Of a stretch of 64,000 nt of DNA, positions 23,401 through 36,200 are shown one piece after another. The translations under genes and the position numbers were made by a program. Position 1 is the first letter of the stretch, and the number at the start of each line of letters is the position of its first letter. The notes under the pieces are model-generated. The model did not search any database, was not told the DNA's origin, and saw nothing but the letters and a program-made list of their open reading frames with translations. This DNA comes from Epiperipatus broadwayi (Eukaryota > Onychophora > Udeonychophora > Euonychophora > Peripatidae): assembly GCA_028023455.1 (NCBI GenBank), contig JAQFVV010000036.1:4711576-4775575 (forward strand), in the 5' to 3' direction.

Positions 23401-26400
23401 CTATATACCAAAATTCAACCAATACGAATTTTATGCTGTGTACTATTAACTCTGAACCTTTATATCTTCCTGCAATAGTTTTCATCAACAATTTATGAGA
23501 TTCAGCTGTCAATAGATTATCCTTTGGTGTATCTTCAATACAATACTTATCTTTGCTTTAGCTAACAAGTTAATTATTACCTTCATATTTCTAACTTATA
23601 TTTATCTGCTATATTTCTTATAACTATTTGCTTATACAAATTACCAAATAAAATTACTTATAATTCCGTATAACTATATTAAATTGTTCATCGTAAAACA
23701 TAAGATCAAATTTAAAATATCATCGTTCTCGTTTTCAATATTGTATATTTAAACACAAAACGCTGCCTCTTCATAACATATATTTGTTAACTGCTTTTAT
23801 GATATATTTCATTTAATTATTAATCAACTCTATTTATCTTAATTATCTAACACTATTTGATAAACATATTTTTCAAAATAATTCATGACATAAATAACCA
23901 AATTTAAATCAATTATTAATTTCATTATCTATTGATCTGCTCCCCCCTTCTTGCAATAACAATTATATATATATGGTGTTGCAAGTTTTTCTTCCCCTTC
24001 TTTTCTTTAAATATAAGTTCCTAAACAAACAAACAAAAACATAAAAAAACTTTTTAACTTTTACTGGCATTATAATTGTTCCCAGGATTCCGGCTGGTTG
24101 CACATCTATATATTCTTATCACTTGCGTTTCAAACATTCCCTTGGTTGCCTATCAACATAACAATCATTTTTGCTCCATTTATTCTCGTCCGAAGATTAT
24201 TACAATTATCACAATTTATAGGTTATTGGCACTTAGCGGGTTTTTTTTTTTTTTTAGTAATTAAAGATTATCTGCAACTTGTCTTATACGTTTGTTTCAA
24301 TACTCCTTCCACTAGTCATAAATGATTTAGCATTCCAAATATTCCTTGCTCCTTTTATTAAGAAGAAAGCATTTCACATTTTCTTTTAACATTAGAATAA
24401 AATTACATTCCATAGCAATTTTATATTTACTAATGCACTAATGTTTATTTCACATGTTATTCACAATTTATTTTCAACACATCTTTATTTCTTAATAAAT
24501 ATTTTTGACATGGTTTTACTTTATTACACTTGTTATATATATATATAATTCTTTGTTTTATTCAGATGATAAAATAATACCTTCTTTCCTGCTAGTAGAC
24601 CGCTGTTACTCGTACTCATATAAATGTAATCACCACTTAACCTATATAATGTTTATTATAAGTTTTTAAACTTTACATAAAAATAATGTTAAAATTAGTA
24701 CAGTTTTAATCATTTCTTCAATTAACATTTTATTAACCATGCTTTAAAATTTATCTTTGAATCCGGTTTTTTTTTTTTTACATTTGATCTATGCCTAATA
24801 AAAATCCTTAATCTAGCATACATTAATGAATGTTCTCCTACGTGAAACAAAACAGTGGGTTCCTTTTTCTTGATTATCATAGGTAAAATTTAAAATAATA
24901 ACTGGGATTTCGTGGCTGGAATTACATTGTCAGAACATGAAATTAGGTCGTAGTAAATATTGATGTCCTCACTCCATAGTATTAACAATTACTTTTAAAA
25001 TCTGTTATATATTTAGATTGCTTATACATACGATTTTGGACTTGTTAAAATTTTAAATATTTTTAAAGTTTTATAATATTTTACTTAGACAAATATTAAA
25101 ACAGCTTTATACCTTCCCCCCCCCCCCCCATTTTATTGAATCTCTTCTCCGATCGTCTGCTGGTTTTTCTTTTTCTAAAAACCGCGCGATAATTATCTTC
25201 CAAACCAATTTGTACAATTCTTAACTTTAAGATTTTGTTGTTGTTGTTGTTTCTATTTGAAAATGCTTGAAATCAATAATAATAAAAAAATATTTTATGA
25301 ACGAAATTAATTTAAATCATTAATTAGTTCTGATCATATTTTTATAAATGACATTATTACTTGAATTTAATTATAAAATTTAAGATCAAATATCTTTGTT
25401 TACAAAATATTATAATTGCAATAATTTCAAACTAAATTCTTATTTCGAAGTAAATGATTGTTCCTTCTTTCATTAACTACTATTTTAGATTCTTAGCTCT
25501 TAAATGAACACTGCATTAAAATAAATTAAAGTCAATTCTCTCAGGAACCAATGTTTATTTACATTGACCTCTAATGTATTAAGATTATGAAGTAGATTAT
25601 ATTTATAATGATTATAAATAACAATAATTATTGAATCTCTACAGAATTCCAGTTTTAAACCCAATATTTTAAGTCATTTATGTTTTATATGCCATTCTTA
25701 CCTGGTATAATCAATCTAAAGGATACAATATATATTTGCCAATGAATTATTTCATTCATTTTTTAGACAATTTTACATAATAAAACTTCTAAACTGAATA
25801 TACTTTTAAAACAGATAGATAAAAACATAAGTAAAAAGTAATCTTCAAGATGCATTTGCATTTTATGAAAAACCCACTCTTTATTAATTACTGTAGATCA
25901 TTGCACATTATTTTCTGTAACTTTGTCTTCTTTGATCGATTTCATTTTCAGCTTCTTCTCTTTATTTAAGGACTGGTTATACCAAACAAAGTGTTTATCA
26001 TTTCAAAAGATAAAAAGATCTTGAACTTTTAGAGACTACTTTATTTTTTGTTATTTATTATTACTATATAGCTCTTCATAGGACACTTTGCCACATTGAT
26101 AAAAACTTCTTCTTTTTAGTAATAAATAATAATATTCTAATTTGTTTTTTACTGAAATATTTTGTTTTCGAATAGCTTTCTTTTTAAATTCACATTACAT
26201 TTTTCTATAACACCTATAACTCTTTTTTATCGTTTTACTTATTTTTCTAACAATTTTTCTTCTAAATAAACCATTTTAAAATATTTTCATCATCCTTGTT
26301 TTTGTACTTACTTGGCCTTACTTCAGTTACAAATGTTTTAATAAATTTGTGGGATTTCGTGGTACATTCTATCTATGCATTTATCTTAAATTGAATGTCA

Positions 26401-26912
26401 GCTATATTCTTATTCAAGTCATTCAAATTTGATGCATCTAAGTTCGTCATATTCTAAATTGTTTGGATTGACTAATTTAAATTAAATAAAATATTTTTTA
26501 AAGATTAGAAAAATACTATTCTTAATACTCTCTTGAATAACTTTAATTTTTTTGACTTTGCATTAACATATGTCTTACATGATCTTATTCTAAAATTAAA
26601 AATATTTATTTCACTAATGTCATAATCCAAGTTTGTTTTGTTTTATTGGCATATTTTTATATTTACTTTAAAAAAAAAAAAAAATCATAATGAATAGATT
26701 TTTTTTTTGCAAAATTCTCAAGTCTACTTCCTTTTCATTTCTGTATATAAATACAATTTTACCAACACCCTTATATCTACTAATCATTTATTTAATTTTA
26801 GCTTTAAATTCTCTATAACCATTTTAAAATTCTGAATGTCAGTATAAATGTTTTATAATTATATTAGAATAATTGGTTGGGACATATATTTGAATTATAT
26901 ATATATATATTA
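20493..26912. other. Long A/T-rich non-coding stretch
   Basis: Apart from simple repeats ((TA)n at ~21971-21999, a T run at ~24241, a C run at ~25119) nothing was recognised. No frame exceeds about 75 codons, and none resembles a known domain. Confidence 0.5.
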
Positions 26913-27316
26913 CTATTTTTGGGATAAAACCGGGTATTATTTTGCATTACAATCCGATAGACTAGCAACTGCCATTATCAAGGTTAACTTTTAAAAGAAA
27001 AATCGTTAGATCTCAAACAATAACGTGACTCGTAGTTCAGCATTCACATTATGGGGTTTATCAAAATGTTTATTTCCCTCAGTTTTTTTCATCTATTAAT
27101 TAAAACTGAAGGAAATAAACATTTTGATAAGCCTCATAATGTGAATGCTAAACTACTTCAAGTTGAATCTCATTTCTCATCTTGTACTGAGTCACGTTAT
27201 TGTTTGAGATCTAACGATTTTTCTTTCAAAAGTTAATCGTGATAATGGTGGTTGCTAGTCTGTTGAAATATTGGATTGTAATGCAAAATAATACATGGGT
27301 TTTATCCCAAAAATAA
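26913..27316. mobile_element. Foldback element (family A), 0.4-kb palindrome
   Basis: Arms of about 175-215 bp pair across a centre near 27088-27100: TTTTTGGGATAAAACC at the left end against GGTTTTATCCCAAAAA at the right, and GTTTATTTCCCTCAG against CTGAAGGAAATAAAC at the centre. A 61-codon frame inside is an artefact. The right side continues into ATTTATCTACATCAT as in the 20.4-kb relative. A non-autonomous DNA element of unknown superfamily. Confidence 0.75.
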
Positions 27317-28249
27317 TAATTTATCTACATCATACAACCATAAAAACATTATATACATATATTACAAAGAAATCAAGTCATATGTCACATGACCTATTAT
27401 AACAAGCTTGTATCTTTCATAATGTTGAATAACCATACCCATTGTTTTATCAAAAATACTTTAATCTAAATAATGTGTGTTTTTTTTGTTTATCGTTGTG
27501 CTTCAAGTATTTGAGCTTTTATAGTAAAGTACATGCTCATATTTCCTTTCTTCTAACTTTACAAATAACGGAAATATTCTATTTAATATAATACAGTTTT
27601 TATCCTTCATCCAATCATTTTTAGTAAGAAAATGATCAACAATAATAGGGAGGTAAATAAAAAATCAGCACTAAATAAAAATTTAGATTTGAAATATGTA
27701 ATTCTTAACATTTTCTGCCTTCAATCAACAACCACTTTCTAGCCAATAACTTTACAGGCTTTTGAAATTTGAGACCATAATTTATTATTGGCAGTGACAA
27801 TTGGAAATAATAAAAAGAATGATCAAATAATTTTACACAGACAAAAAAAGTCATTCACATACATGATTATACAATCCTTCTGTCTTCAAGAAAAAAACAA
27901 TGAATGTTTTAGTTAATATTTAAATATATGAAAAACAATTCCATTTTATGTGTTAGTATTAACATTAAATTAAACTCCAACAACAGATTAACTAGTATTT
28001 TCTGGTAAGTAGTTTTGATAAAAACTACAAACAAGAACTTCAGAAGTTATGTAGAAGATAATACAAATTTACCTATTCAGTTTCTTTAAGGTATCAAGGA
28101 GATATCCATTACTATTTTTTTAAATTTATTTGCAAACTATATTTTGCCATAAACACTGTTATTACATCACTAAAAGCCCCAATACATCTTGGCAAATAAT
28201 CAATATTATCTTTACAATTGATAAAACATTACAAATGTTGTAAAACATT
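27317..28249. other. Non-coding stretch
   Basis: Nothing recognisable beyond A/T-rich sequence. Confidence 0.45.
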
Positions 28250-28278
28250 ATATATATAGATATATATATATATATCAT

Positions 28279-28320
<42 letters not shown>
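28250..28320. repeat. (AT)n microsatellite
   Basis: Interrupted then perfect AT dinucleotide run on the left flank of the foldback element at 28335-28611. Confidence 0.9.
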
Positions 28321-28324
<4 letters not shown>

Positions 28325-28334
28325 TGAATATTTA

Positions 28335-28611
28335 AAAATACAGTAATCAGATATATTTTAAAAATTTTATTCACTTAGGAGCGTTTTCAACTCTCCTCAT
28401 ATTCTTTGTCAACTAACACTTTGAAAGGCTAACCTTCCCACAATTCTGTGATTTTAACGTTTGCTGCTTTCCTGTTAATTAATGCTAACAGGCAGGCAGC
28501 AAATGTTAAGGTCATGGAATTGTGGGAAAGGTTAGCCTTTCAAAGTGTACTATAGTCGAAAGTGCTTCTAAGTGGATAAAATTTTTAAAATATATCTGAT
28601 TACTGTATTTT
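28335..28611. mobile_element. Foldback element (family B), 0.28 kb, in AT-rich target
   Basis: AAAATACAGTAATCAGATAT at the left end pairs with ATATCTGATTACTGTATTTT at the right; internally CACTTTGAAAGGCTAACCTT pairs with AAGGTTAGCCTTTCAAAGTG. The loop is near 28468-28495. (AT)n tracts flank both sides. No coding capacity; likely a MITE using TA-rich targets. Confidence 0.7.
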
Positions 28612-28648
28612 ACTTTATATTGCTTTAAAGAAATAAGGACATGAATTA

Positions 28649-28654
<6 letters not shown>

Positions 28655-28681
<27 letters not shown>
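28655..28681. repeat. (AT)n microsatellite
   Basis: AT run on the right flank of the foldback element at 28335-28611. Confidence 0.9.
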
Positions 28682-28686
<5 letters not shown>

Positions 28687-28990
28687 GTAAATAAAATCAT
28701 ACATTACATGACATAACTTAATAAACTTATAATACAAATATAATATAATGAATATGCTAATAGCTCTAAATAAACTTTTCCTGATAAATGCTGGAAGAGA
28801 AAGCATTTAAAATCTCTATCTAGAATTATCCCTGTCCTCAAATTTGTTTCAAACTGATGGCTCTCTTGGTGCAGCATTTCAATACTAGCCAAAACAAAAA
28901 AAAATACTAAATTCTTCCCCAACCATGATTGTTTCATCTATTGAAATTCAACTAAACATAAAACATATGTATGCAAAACAAAATTGTCTT

Positions 28991-29134
28991 CCCATCATTC
29001 TTGCTAAAAAACAACTTCATCACTGAATGATGACTTAATAAGATTTCAAAATTACTTATATAAGGTTTTTAAGATCAATCACATGAAGACATTCTTTGAT
29101 GTTAAAGGAAGTTGTTTTTTGAAATGAATGATGG
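28991..29134. repeat. Imperfect inverted repeat (hairpin)
   Basis: CCCATCATTCTTGCTAAAAA / ACAACTTC at the left is mirrored by GAAGTTGTTTTTTGAAATGA / ATGATGG at the right, with about 80 bp between. Small foldback remnant. Confidence 0.55.
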
Positions 29135-29807
29135 AAAGGTATTTGGTTTTCTATACATATTTTGAAATTTTTTTTGTTGATTTTTACTTGAATGGATCTA
29201 TTTGTTAATAGATAAAGCTATGGTTGTGGAAAAATATTAGTGAAATTTTGTTAATTTTGGCTAGTTGTGTAAATGTTACATGAATTCCTATTTTATTTTT
29301 AATTACTAGTATGGCGTTAGACAGTATTTAATTTTTTAATATATATATATTAGACAGCCGTACTTATTACATTTTATTTTAATGTACATAAATAAATCTT
29401 TAGATATCAATTGCGAATGGGATGTAAAACTAAAGTAAATATTAATGAAATGGTCTGACATCGGAATTATTATACTAAATGCTTTTAATAATCAATGTCA
29501 CTTTGTGGCAAATGCCTTGAAACTAATGTTATTTTTATTTACTTATTGTATAGTATGGATATATACGTATGTGCTTGTGTGTAACATATACAATCTTTAA
29601 TAAAAATAATCATCAATATTTAACTTATAAAAAGACTACCATTAAATATTAAAATAAAATACAATTTTATTATATAAATATTTTCTTCTATGTGTTTTTT
29701 TTTATTTTTTCAACAAATGGTCTGGCTGTATAATAAACAGCAGTATTTTTGTTTATTTCGATTTTATAATATATTTGCATATTAATATATATATAAAGAA
29801 TACCTAC

Positions 29808-30345
29808 TTTCCTGATAGAAGTATAGAAATCCTTTCGTCAGCTGGCGTAATTCCTTCTAAAGCGTAATTAGTATCTTCTTCTAATGTTAGTATTTCTCCA
29901 ATATTTACAAATTCTTTAAAATGTTTTGTATTCATTCGAAGTGGTTTAAACAATTTTAAATATAATTCTATTAATTCCGAACTAAACCTCGAAGGCAAAA
30001 AATGATAAACTAAATATATCACATGGCACGAATTAATTATAACAAAAGATAAATTCCAACCGAATATATCCGGTGCACAAACATATATCCCAGCCCATAA
30101 GAGAAATAGTAAAAACCCTGCTATTAAGACACATCTCATGAGCACTACGCTAAATCGGAAGTTATGAGGGATGAGCAATGCGACAGCGAAGCATAAATTC
30201 GCCACTTGGAACAATGTATGTTGAGCTTCCTTCCAATCTTTGCAAAAAATGTCTGCATTTGGATCGGTAATATTATAATATAACGTATAATTTTCTATAT
30301 CCGGCGAATACGTTGATGAATTAGATACATCATTTTCCATTATGC
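29808..30345 (-). CDS. Popeye domain-containing protein, first coding exon
   Basis: The one clear host gene. The 178-residue reading from ATG at 30340 matches the N-terminal half of POPDC/BVES proteins: an outward N-terminus with three N-glycosylation sequons (N7, N17, N23), CKDWKEAQHTLFQVAN (33-48), three hydrophobic segments (about 41-58, 64-88, 94-115; second one ends WAGIYVCAPD), then the start of the cytosolic Popeye domain (SRFSSELIELYLKLFKPL, YALEGITPADERISILLSGK). Family members are membrane proteins that bind cAMP and act in muscle and epithelia. The exon is bounded by an acceptor (TTATTTTTTAG before GCATAATGG) and a donor (GGAAA then GTAGGTATTC at 29807), phase 2. The rest of the domain, with the cAMP-binding motifs, must lie in later exons to the left, which I did not find. 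The exact paralogue is unknown. Confidence 0.85.
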
Positions 30346-30791
30346 CTAAAAAATAAGGTTGGTCTTCGCCAAATTTCGTTGTATTACCTAAATGAAAATA
30401 GAATAATAAAAATACTATAAATGTTATATATACAATATATGCGTAATAACAATGTAAATTAACTTAATTAAAATAGTAAATGTTAAGATCTATCGTAATT
30501 GTAAACACTTTATCAATAAATACCAAATAATTTTACTATGGATTGCAATCATATATATATATATATATTTGAGTATCATACCAATAATTCTGCGCTTCTA
30601 AGCTTGTCAGAGAAGTTTCATTTGTTAATGCTTATTTATGCTTAGCGCTTTCAAAGCTTCTAGCCTTCATTGTATCAGACATTGTAGCTAGAGATAGCAC
30701 ATTCTGCCATGTTAATGAGCTTAGATTTGAGTCCTGATCTCATAAAATTATGATTTCTCTTTGATTGCTGGTTGATAACCAACCTAATTAA

Positions 30792-30796
30792 CTATC
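30792..30796. repeat. Target-site duplication CTATC, left copy
   Basis: Matches CTATC at 33593-33597 on the other side of the LTR element. Confidence 0.8.
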
Positions 30797-32143
30797 TGCT
30801 AAATGTGTATATATTTATGTATACACAAAATACTCATTATTAGTTAAATAATAATTATAACTGAAAACTAAACGGATTTTTAATTGTGTGTGTATATTTA
30901 TATGTACACAAAATAAGTGTTATAAATGATATAACGGTAAGCTAAGTATATGTGTATGGATGCCAGTGGCATGCACAATATTTTATAAAAGCATTAGACT
31001 AATTAAAAAGTTTAATTAATGGAAAAACTATAATCTAACTTATCAAGAAAGTTAGATGAATTTGGGCAAAGGATTTAGATAATGTAAACAAAGCCATTGT
31101 CCAAAATAGACAATTCCAAGGTAATTGCATTATCTGATCAGGAATCGAATAGTGCAACTAAAGAGATGATCGCCATGTGGACAGTGGATGTCCAATCAAG
31201 GGAGTCTACACTAAAAAACAGTGAGAAAGGGACATAGAGCTAGAATAGAATGAGACAGGACACTTGCTAAGTGAAGCTCTTGAAAGGCAGATGTGCCATT
31301 TCCTCAAGTGCCCCAGTCAGCTCCCTCCTTCCCTTAGCCTTGTGGTGAAGTTTACCTCCAGACATTCAAAAATAAACTTAGGAACTGTAAACTGCTTGTA
31401 TTAATCTTATTATTATTTTGTTACGCCTTTGAGCCCTTCATCATCATCATCATCAACCATTATCAATCCACTTCAGGATGAAGGTCTCTCCAAGTTTAAT
31501 CCATCTTCTCCGATCTTTAGCTTCTCTTTTCCACAACACCCCTGCACATTTTCTTATTTCATCCATCCATCTCACATGTGGTCTCTTTCTGGGTCTTTTA
31601 CAATCTCTTGGAATCCAGTTTAAAATTTCAATTGTCCATCTATTATCATTTCTTCTAGCAATATGTCCAGCCCAACTCCATTTCAAACTTTTAATTTTTT
31701 CAATAAGGTCAGTAACACCTGTTTGTTGTCTTACCCATACATTGCGTTTTCGATCTCTTCTTGTTACTCCCAACATACATCTCTCCATACTCCTTTGAGT
31801 GGTCTGAAGTCTCTGTATTGCTCTTCTATTAAGTGTCCAAGTCTCACATCCATAAGTAAGAACTGGTAAAACACATTTGTTAAAAACCATTCTTTTCAAA
31901 CACATTTGTTAAAAACCATTCTTTTCAAACACATAGGCATATTTCCTTATTGTTATTTATATAGCGTGTAGATATAATCGTCATATATGTATATATTAAA
32001 CAAGATTGATTATCTTCATATAACTTCTGTAAATAAATTCTTGTTGCTTAAATGTACTTGCCGAGCTGCTTCATTAATTGGCAATTATTTTTAGTATTTC
32101 TATTTGCAATTCAGCAGGCAATAGAGTGCCACTGAACACAGCA
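30797..32143. mobile_element. Left LTR of a gypsy-like element, with nested RTE
   Basis: Begins TGCTAAATGTG and ends ACACAGCA (TG...CA), the same termini as the right LTR at 32768-33592; the two differ by scattered substitutions. About 500 bp of RTE LINE (31437-31935) interrupts it, so its unbroken length is roughly 840 bp versus 825 bp on the right. Confidence 0.85.
31437..31935 (-). pseudogene. RTE-family LINE, C-terminal fragment with (TCA)n tail (copy 2)
   Basis: A 150-residue frame (31453-31905) reads VLPVLTYGCETWTLNRRAIQ ... MLGVTRRDRKRN ... WAGHIARRNDNRWT ... WIDNG, the region after the RT domain of RTE elements. It ends at an ATC repeat. The copy is 5'-truncated and inserted into the left LTR (compare the uninterrupted right LTR near 33397-33412). 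A 34-bp duplication (GTTAAAAACCATTCTTTTCA repeated) marks the 5' junction near 31868-31935. Confidence 0.85.
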
Positions 32144-32767
32144 ATTGGCCATTATATATAATTCACACCCTGATAAATCCCCTCATTGGCCATGATTGGT
32201 TCAATTACTTGGGAATTAAATTATCGATGAGCAAAAATAATGACATCCTAATGTTTATTAAAAAACATAAAAACTGTCAATCGCATGCGAAAACACCTCC
32301 AGCCCTAGTCGAGAAATCAACCCCACAGAAAAATGTAGATCATAGATTGCGGATCAAGCTTGTGGAAAGTAGGTCACCTGAAGAGTATAAAGTACCTGTC
32401 CCAAACTACAAATTTGTATCTAGAGGACACATATGGGTTAGAAACAAGATTGATAGATTTTGGAATAAGACTAAAATCGTACGTCACTTAACCAAGTAAG
32501 TGGTGTCCGTCCAAATGGTGGATGGAAGAATGTTATGCAAACACACCAGCCAGTTGTAGAAAGATGAATACAATCTCCAAACACTGCAGCTGTTTCAGGA
32601 AAAAGACAACAGCAAGTATACATTTGGGAAAGCTGTAACAGCAATGCAGTCCCAAATGCAATTATTACAAACCTGGAGAGAAAAATCCCCCCTACCATAG
32701 TTATTATGTTTTAAGTTCAGAGAATCGGAAAAAAGTAAAACATGAATCTCTGAACTTGGAGGAGTTA
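32144..32767 (+). pseudogene. Gypsy-like internal region: integrase C-terminal remnant
   Basis: Between the two LTRs only ~620 bp remain. A 96-codon frame (32209-32499), continued past stops, reads RGHIWVRNKIDRFWNKTKIV ... VVSVQMVDGRMLCKHTSQL, resembling the C-terminal integrase module of Ty3/gypsy elements (GDxVWVRN...DGRxxKRHxDQL). Gag, protease, RT and most of integrase are gone, so this is a deletion derivative. A purine-rich GGAGGAG just before the right LTR may be the polypurine tract. Confidence 0.6.
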
Positions 32768-33592
32768 TGCTAAATGTGTGTATATTTATGTATACACAAA
32801 ATACATATTATTAGTTAAATAATAATTATAACAGAAAACTAAACAGATTTCTAATTGTGTGTGTATATTTATATATTCACAAAATAAGTGTTATAAATGA
32901 TATGATGGTAAAGTAAATGTATGTGCATGGATGCCAATGGCATGCACAATATTTTATAAAAGCATTAGACTAAATAAATAGTTTAATTAATGGAAAAACT
33001 ATAATCTAACTTATCAAGAAAGTTAGATGAATTCCTGCAAAGGATTTAGATAATGTAAACAAAGCCATTGCTTAAAATAGACAATTCCATGATAATTGCA
33101 TTATCTGATCAGGGATCGAATAGTGCAACTAAAGAGATCACCACCCATGGACAGTGGATGTCCAATCAAGAGAGTCCACACTAAAAAACAATGAGAAAGG
33201 GACATAGAGCTAGAATATAATGAGATAGGACACTTGCTAAGTGAAGCTCTTAAAAGGCAGATGGGTCATTTCCTCGGGTGCCCCAGTCAGCTCTCTCCTT
33301 CACTTAGCCTTGTGGAGAAGTTTACCTCTGGACATTCAAAAGTAAACTTAGGAACTGTAAACAGGTCATATTGATCTTATTATTATTTTGTTATGCCTTC
33401 AGACCCTCATTGTTATTTATATAGCATGTGTATATAATCATCATATATGTATATATTAAACAAGATTGATTATCTTCGTATAACTTCTGTAGTTGCTTAA
33501 ATGTACTTGCCTAGCCACTTCATTAATTAGGAATTATTTGTAGTATTTCTATTTGCAATCCAGCAGGCAATAGAGTGCCTCTGGACACAGCA
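32768..33592. mobile_element. Right LTR of gypsy-like element
   Basis: 825 bp, TG...CA termini, collinear with the left LTR but without the RTE insertion. Confidence 0.85.
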
Positions 33593-33597
33593 CTATC
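33593..33597. repeat. Target-site duplication CTATC, right copy
   Basis: Pairs with 30792-30796; five bases is a usual length for gypsy or BEL integrase products. Confidence 0.8.
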
Positions 33598-34861
33598 CAT
33601 AATTTATTAGTATGTAGTTATCTAGATAATTTAGTTATTCTTATTTAAATGATAAACCAAGAATAAAGAAAACATTCAAAGCTTCATTGCTGGCATTTGA
33701 CAATCTTATTGAATACTGATTTCAGCTTCTCTGGTCCTCTATCAGGTCCTGATGAAGAGGAATTTACCTTCCAATAGGATATTTGTTAAAATAGCTCCTT
33801 TAACTTTTACCTGTATTAAATAATCTAATTTATACATCTAAAATAAACATAAAAGGACCTACTATTTATACATGTGAGTGGATAGAATTAGGTATTTTGT
33901 ATTAAATTTATAGACGTTTTTCTGGGATAAGAAATATACTGCTATAGCGTTTTTCTAGCTCTGTCTAAAGGAAATCTTTTCTACAGTTGGTTGGAGAAAT
34001 AGTGAGTAAAACAGTTCAAATTTCATTTAACTAGTAGTTCTTGGGGTTTTGTAATTCAGATATCCATTTTGAACAACCCAGAAATGAAATCTAACCTGTT
34101 TACAATGAAGCTATCGACCAAAATTCCAAAGAAGCCATGTTGACTAAGAAAATTTAAACTGAATTTGCTAAGACTTTTAATAAAGATTTGGTTTCAAAAG
34201 ATGATCATAAGGAGAAAAGGTAAAAATGTAAAGGAAAGTTCAATAAAAGAAATAACAATCGTTTGAAAGGTCAGGAATTTAAATTTGGGACAAGAAAATA
34301 GGGTTATTCATACAGAAAACCTTACTATTTCAGAAACAGAGGCTTCCAGGGTTGACACATGAAAAAACTGTCCTATCGAAATTTAAAGGACAAAAGCACC
34401 ATTTCTCACATGTAGAGTTTCGACAAGATTGGGTGGAAAATAAAAGTAAGAATGAGATCATTATAAAGAATGAATTTCATTCTGGGAAAAAAATGAAACC
34501 GGAAGTTTAATGATACTAGCAATTCCGATAGTGTTTTAAATAGAAGTCTTGGGAATAATTTTCAAAATGATTATAAATATGATGACTTAGTAGCTACTAA
34601 TGTAAAGAAGACTAGACAATTGTTTTCGTCTTCCTTAGTGTCCAATTGGGGTGGGATTTCTTATGCTCAAATTGTTGAGAGTGGAGCTAAAGGTTTTACA
34701 AAAAATGCTCGGCCCAATACCCATCTTATTAATGATTCTGATGAGTTTCTTGTCTTTCTTGATGATTATGCTGATATAATATTAGAGAAAAATAAACAAG
34801 AAAATAAGAATCATCATTTGAGAACTCGATCTTCAATTTGAATAGATGACAGGAAATTAAC
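33598..34861 (+). other. Unrecognised stretch with broken frames
   Basis: From about 34080 the plus strand shows closely spaced open pieces rich in K, R and N (for example SYRKPYYFRNRGFQG near 34310 and GGISYAQIVESG at 34650), ending at 34841. The look is of a decayed nucleic-acid-binding retroelement protein, but no domain could be named. The first ~400 bp hold nothing. Confidence 0.3.
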
Positions 34862-34879
34862 ACCAACTTCAATGAAACT

Positions 34880-36200
34880 ATCCCACTGAAGCTTTATAAT
34901 TCATTCATTAAATATTACAATGAAAAATCCCTTATTCTAGTGGTCACAGATTCTTTAAGTGGTTTTTTTGATTTGCAATAGATGGGCTTTATAGAGAATT
35001 AAGAAATAAAAAATCATGGATAATGGTCTTCAAGATTCTGATTCATTCAAATAATCCGAACATTATCATTGAATTTCATAATAGGGATCAGAAGCTTAAT
35101 TTTATATCCATAGAAAAATCTATAGAAAACAAGTATATGTGTCATATCAATATGAATAAATCTGCAATTCTTCTTGGGCAAATCAAGCACTGTTTTATTA
35201 ATTTTACTGGAAGAGATTTACAATCATTACTAAATCTTTATGGTAAAATTTCTGAATTTAGATTTCTCAGAGAGAACAAAGCTGACTCAAGTCTATATTT
35301 AAACACTGCATTATTCCAACTCAGTATTAACAAAGCCATAAACCCTGAGAGTATCCCAAATTTATTTAATAAAGATATCTCACCTTTAATTGTCTCGTTT
35401 AATGGAAATAAGTTCACAATGTTTTAATTGTGGTCTTAGGACTCATCTTGAGAGAGAGTTTCTTTCGAGGAGGCATCAGTCTTATTATGAGATGAAAGGA
35501 AGATTTCATAGATGCATTGGTAATGCAGAGATTGAGAAAAAATATTTACAGATAATTGATGAAAGAGAATCAAAAAAATAACTATGGTTCAAAATACATA
35601 TGGAAAACAATACAATGATCTTCAGAACAGTAATCCAATGTTAAGTCATCCATTGGTGAACTGTAGGGAAAAACCATTGAATAAACCATCGAATATGAAG
35701 AATCAGAGGAACCAAAAAGGGACATATTTATTATGGCTAATAATAATAAAATGAAAAGAAAGCTGAATGGAAGAAAAGATATAGCATTAAAGCTAAATGG
35801 GAAGGTTTGTCTCGTTAATAAGAAATCTCAGTCTGATGAATTCGGAATTGAGAGTCCATTAAAGAAAAAGGTAAAGAATCTAGTACATAAGACCCCAAAT
35901 AAAGTAGATAAAGTTCTTAAGGATAGCATTGAATTAGGTGGTGATCATCTAGATAAAAAGGTTGATGTCAGAAATCAAGAGACTACAGACAAAACTTTTG
36001 CTGAACCACTTCTGAACAGGTTTCAAGATCTTAAGGATCCTCAAAGGGAAAAAGTATTTGTGGAAGCAAAGGGCATAATGGATTTAGTCAATAGTGATGT
36101 ATTTAAACAAGAGAGTGTATCAGATGGTAAAGCTAACATAACCACAAATGTGTCAACAGAATCATCAAATAAAAATGATGACCCAAACAAAATATAAAAC
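34880..36200 (+). pseudogene. LINE ORF1 relic (Tx1/L1-like, zinc-knuckle type)
   Basis: Two frames joined by a shift near 35420: 35023-35427 and 35390-35581, then 35733-36197. FLRENKADSSLYLNTALFQL, NPESIPNLFNKDISPLIVSF and then CFNCGLRTHLEREF align with the ORF1 of the near-complete LINE at 55179-56291 (LLTPGTAFQI, REQIPHKIFKDHMPISIIIK, CFRCNRIGHIAALC). The knuckle's last cysteine is lost. ORF1 proteins coat LINE RNA. The third frame is lysine-rich and without recognisable domain. Confidence 0.6.

Noticed and set aside
28704-28937. Minus-strand 77-codon frame downstream of the POPDC exon as a possible next exon
   Set aside because: No Popeye-domain motifs and no convincing splice sites; the sequence is not recognised.
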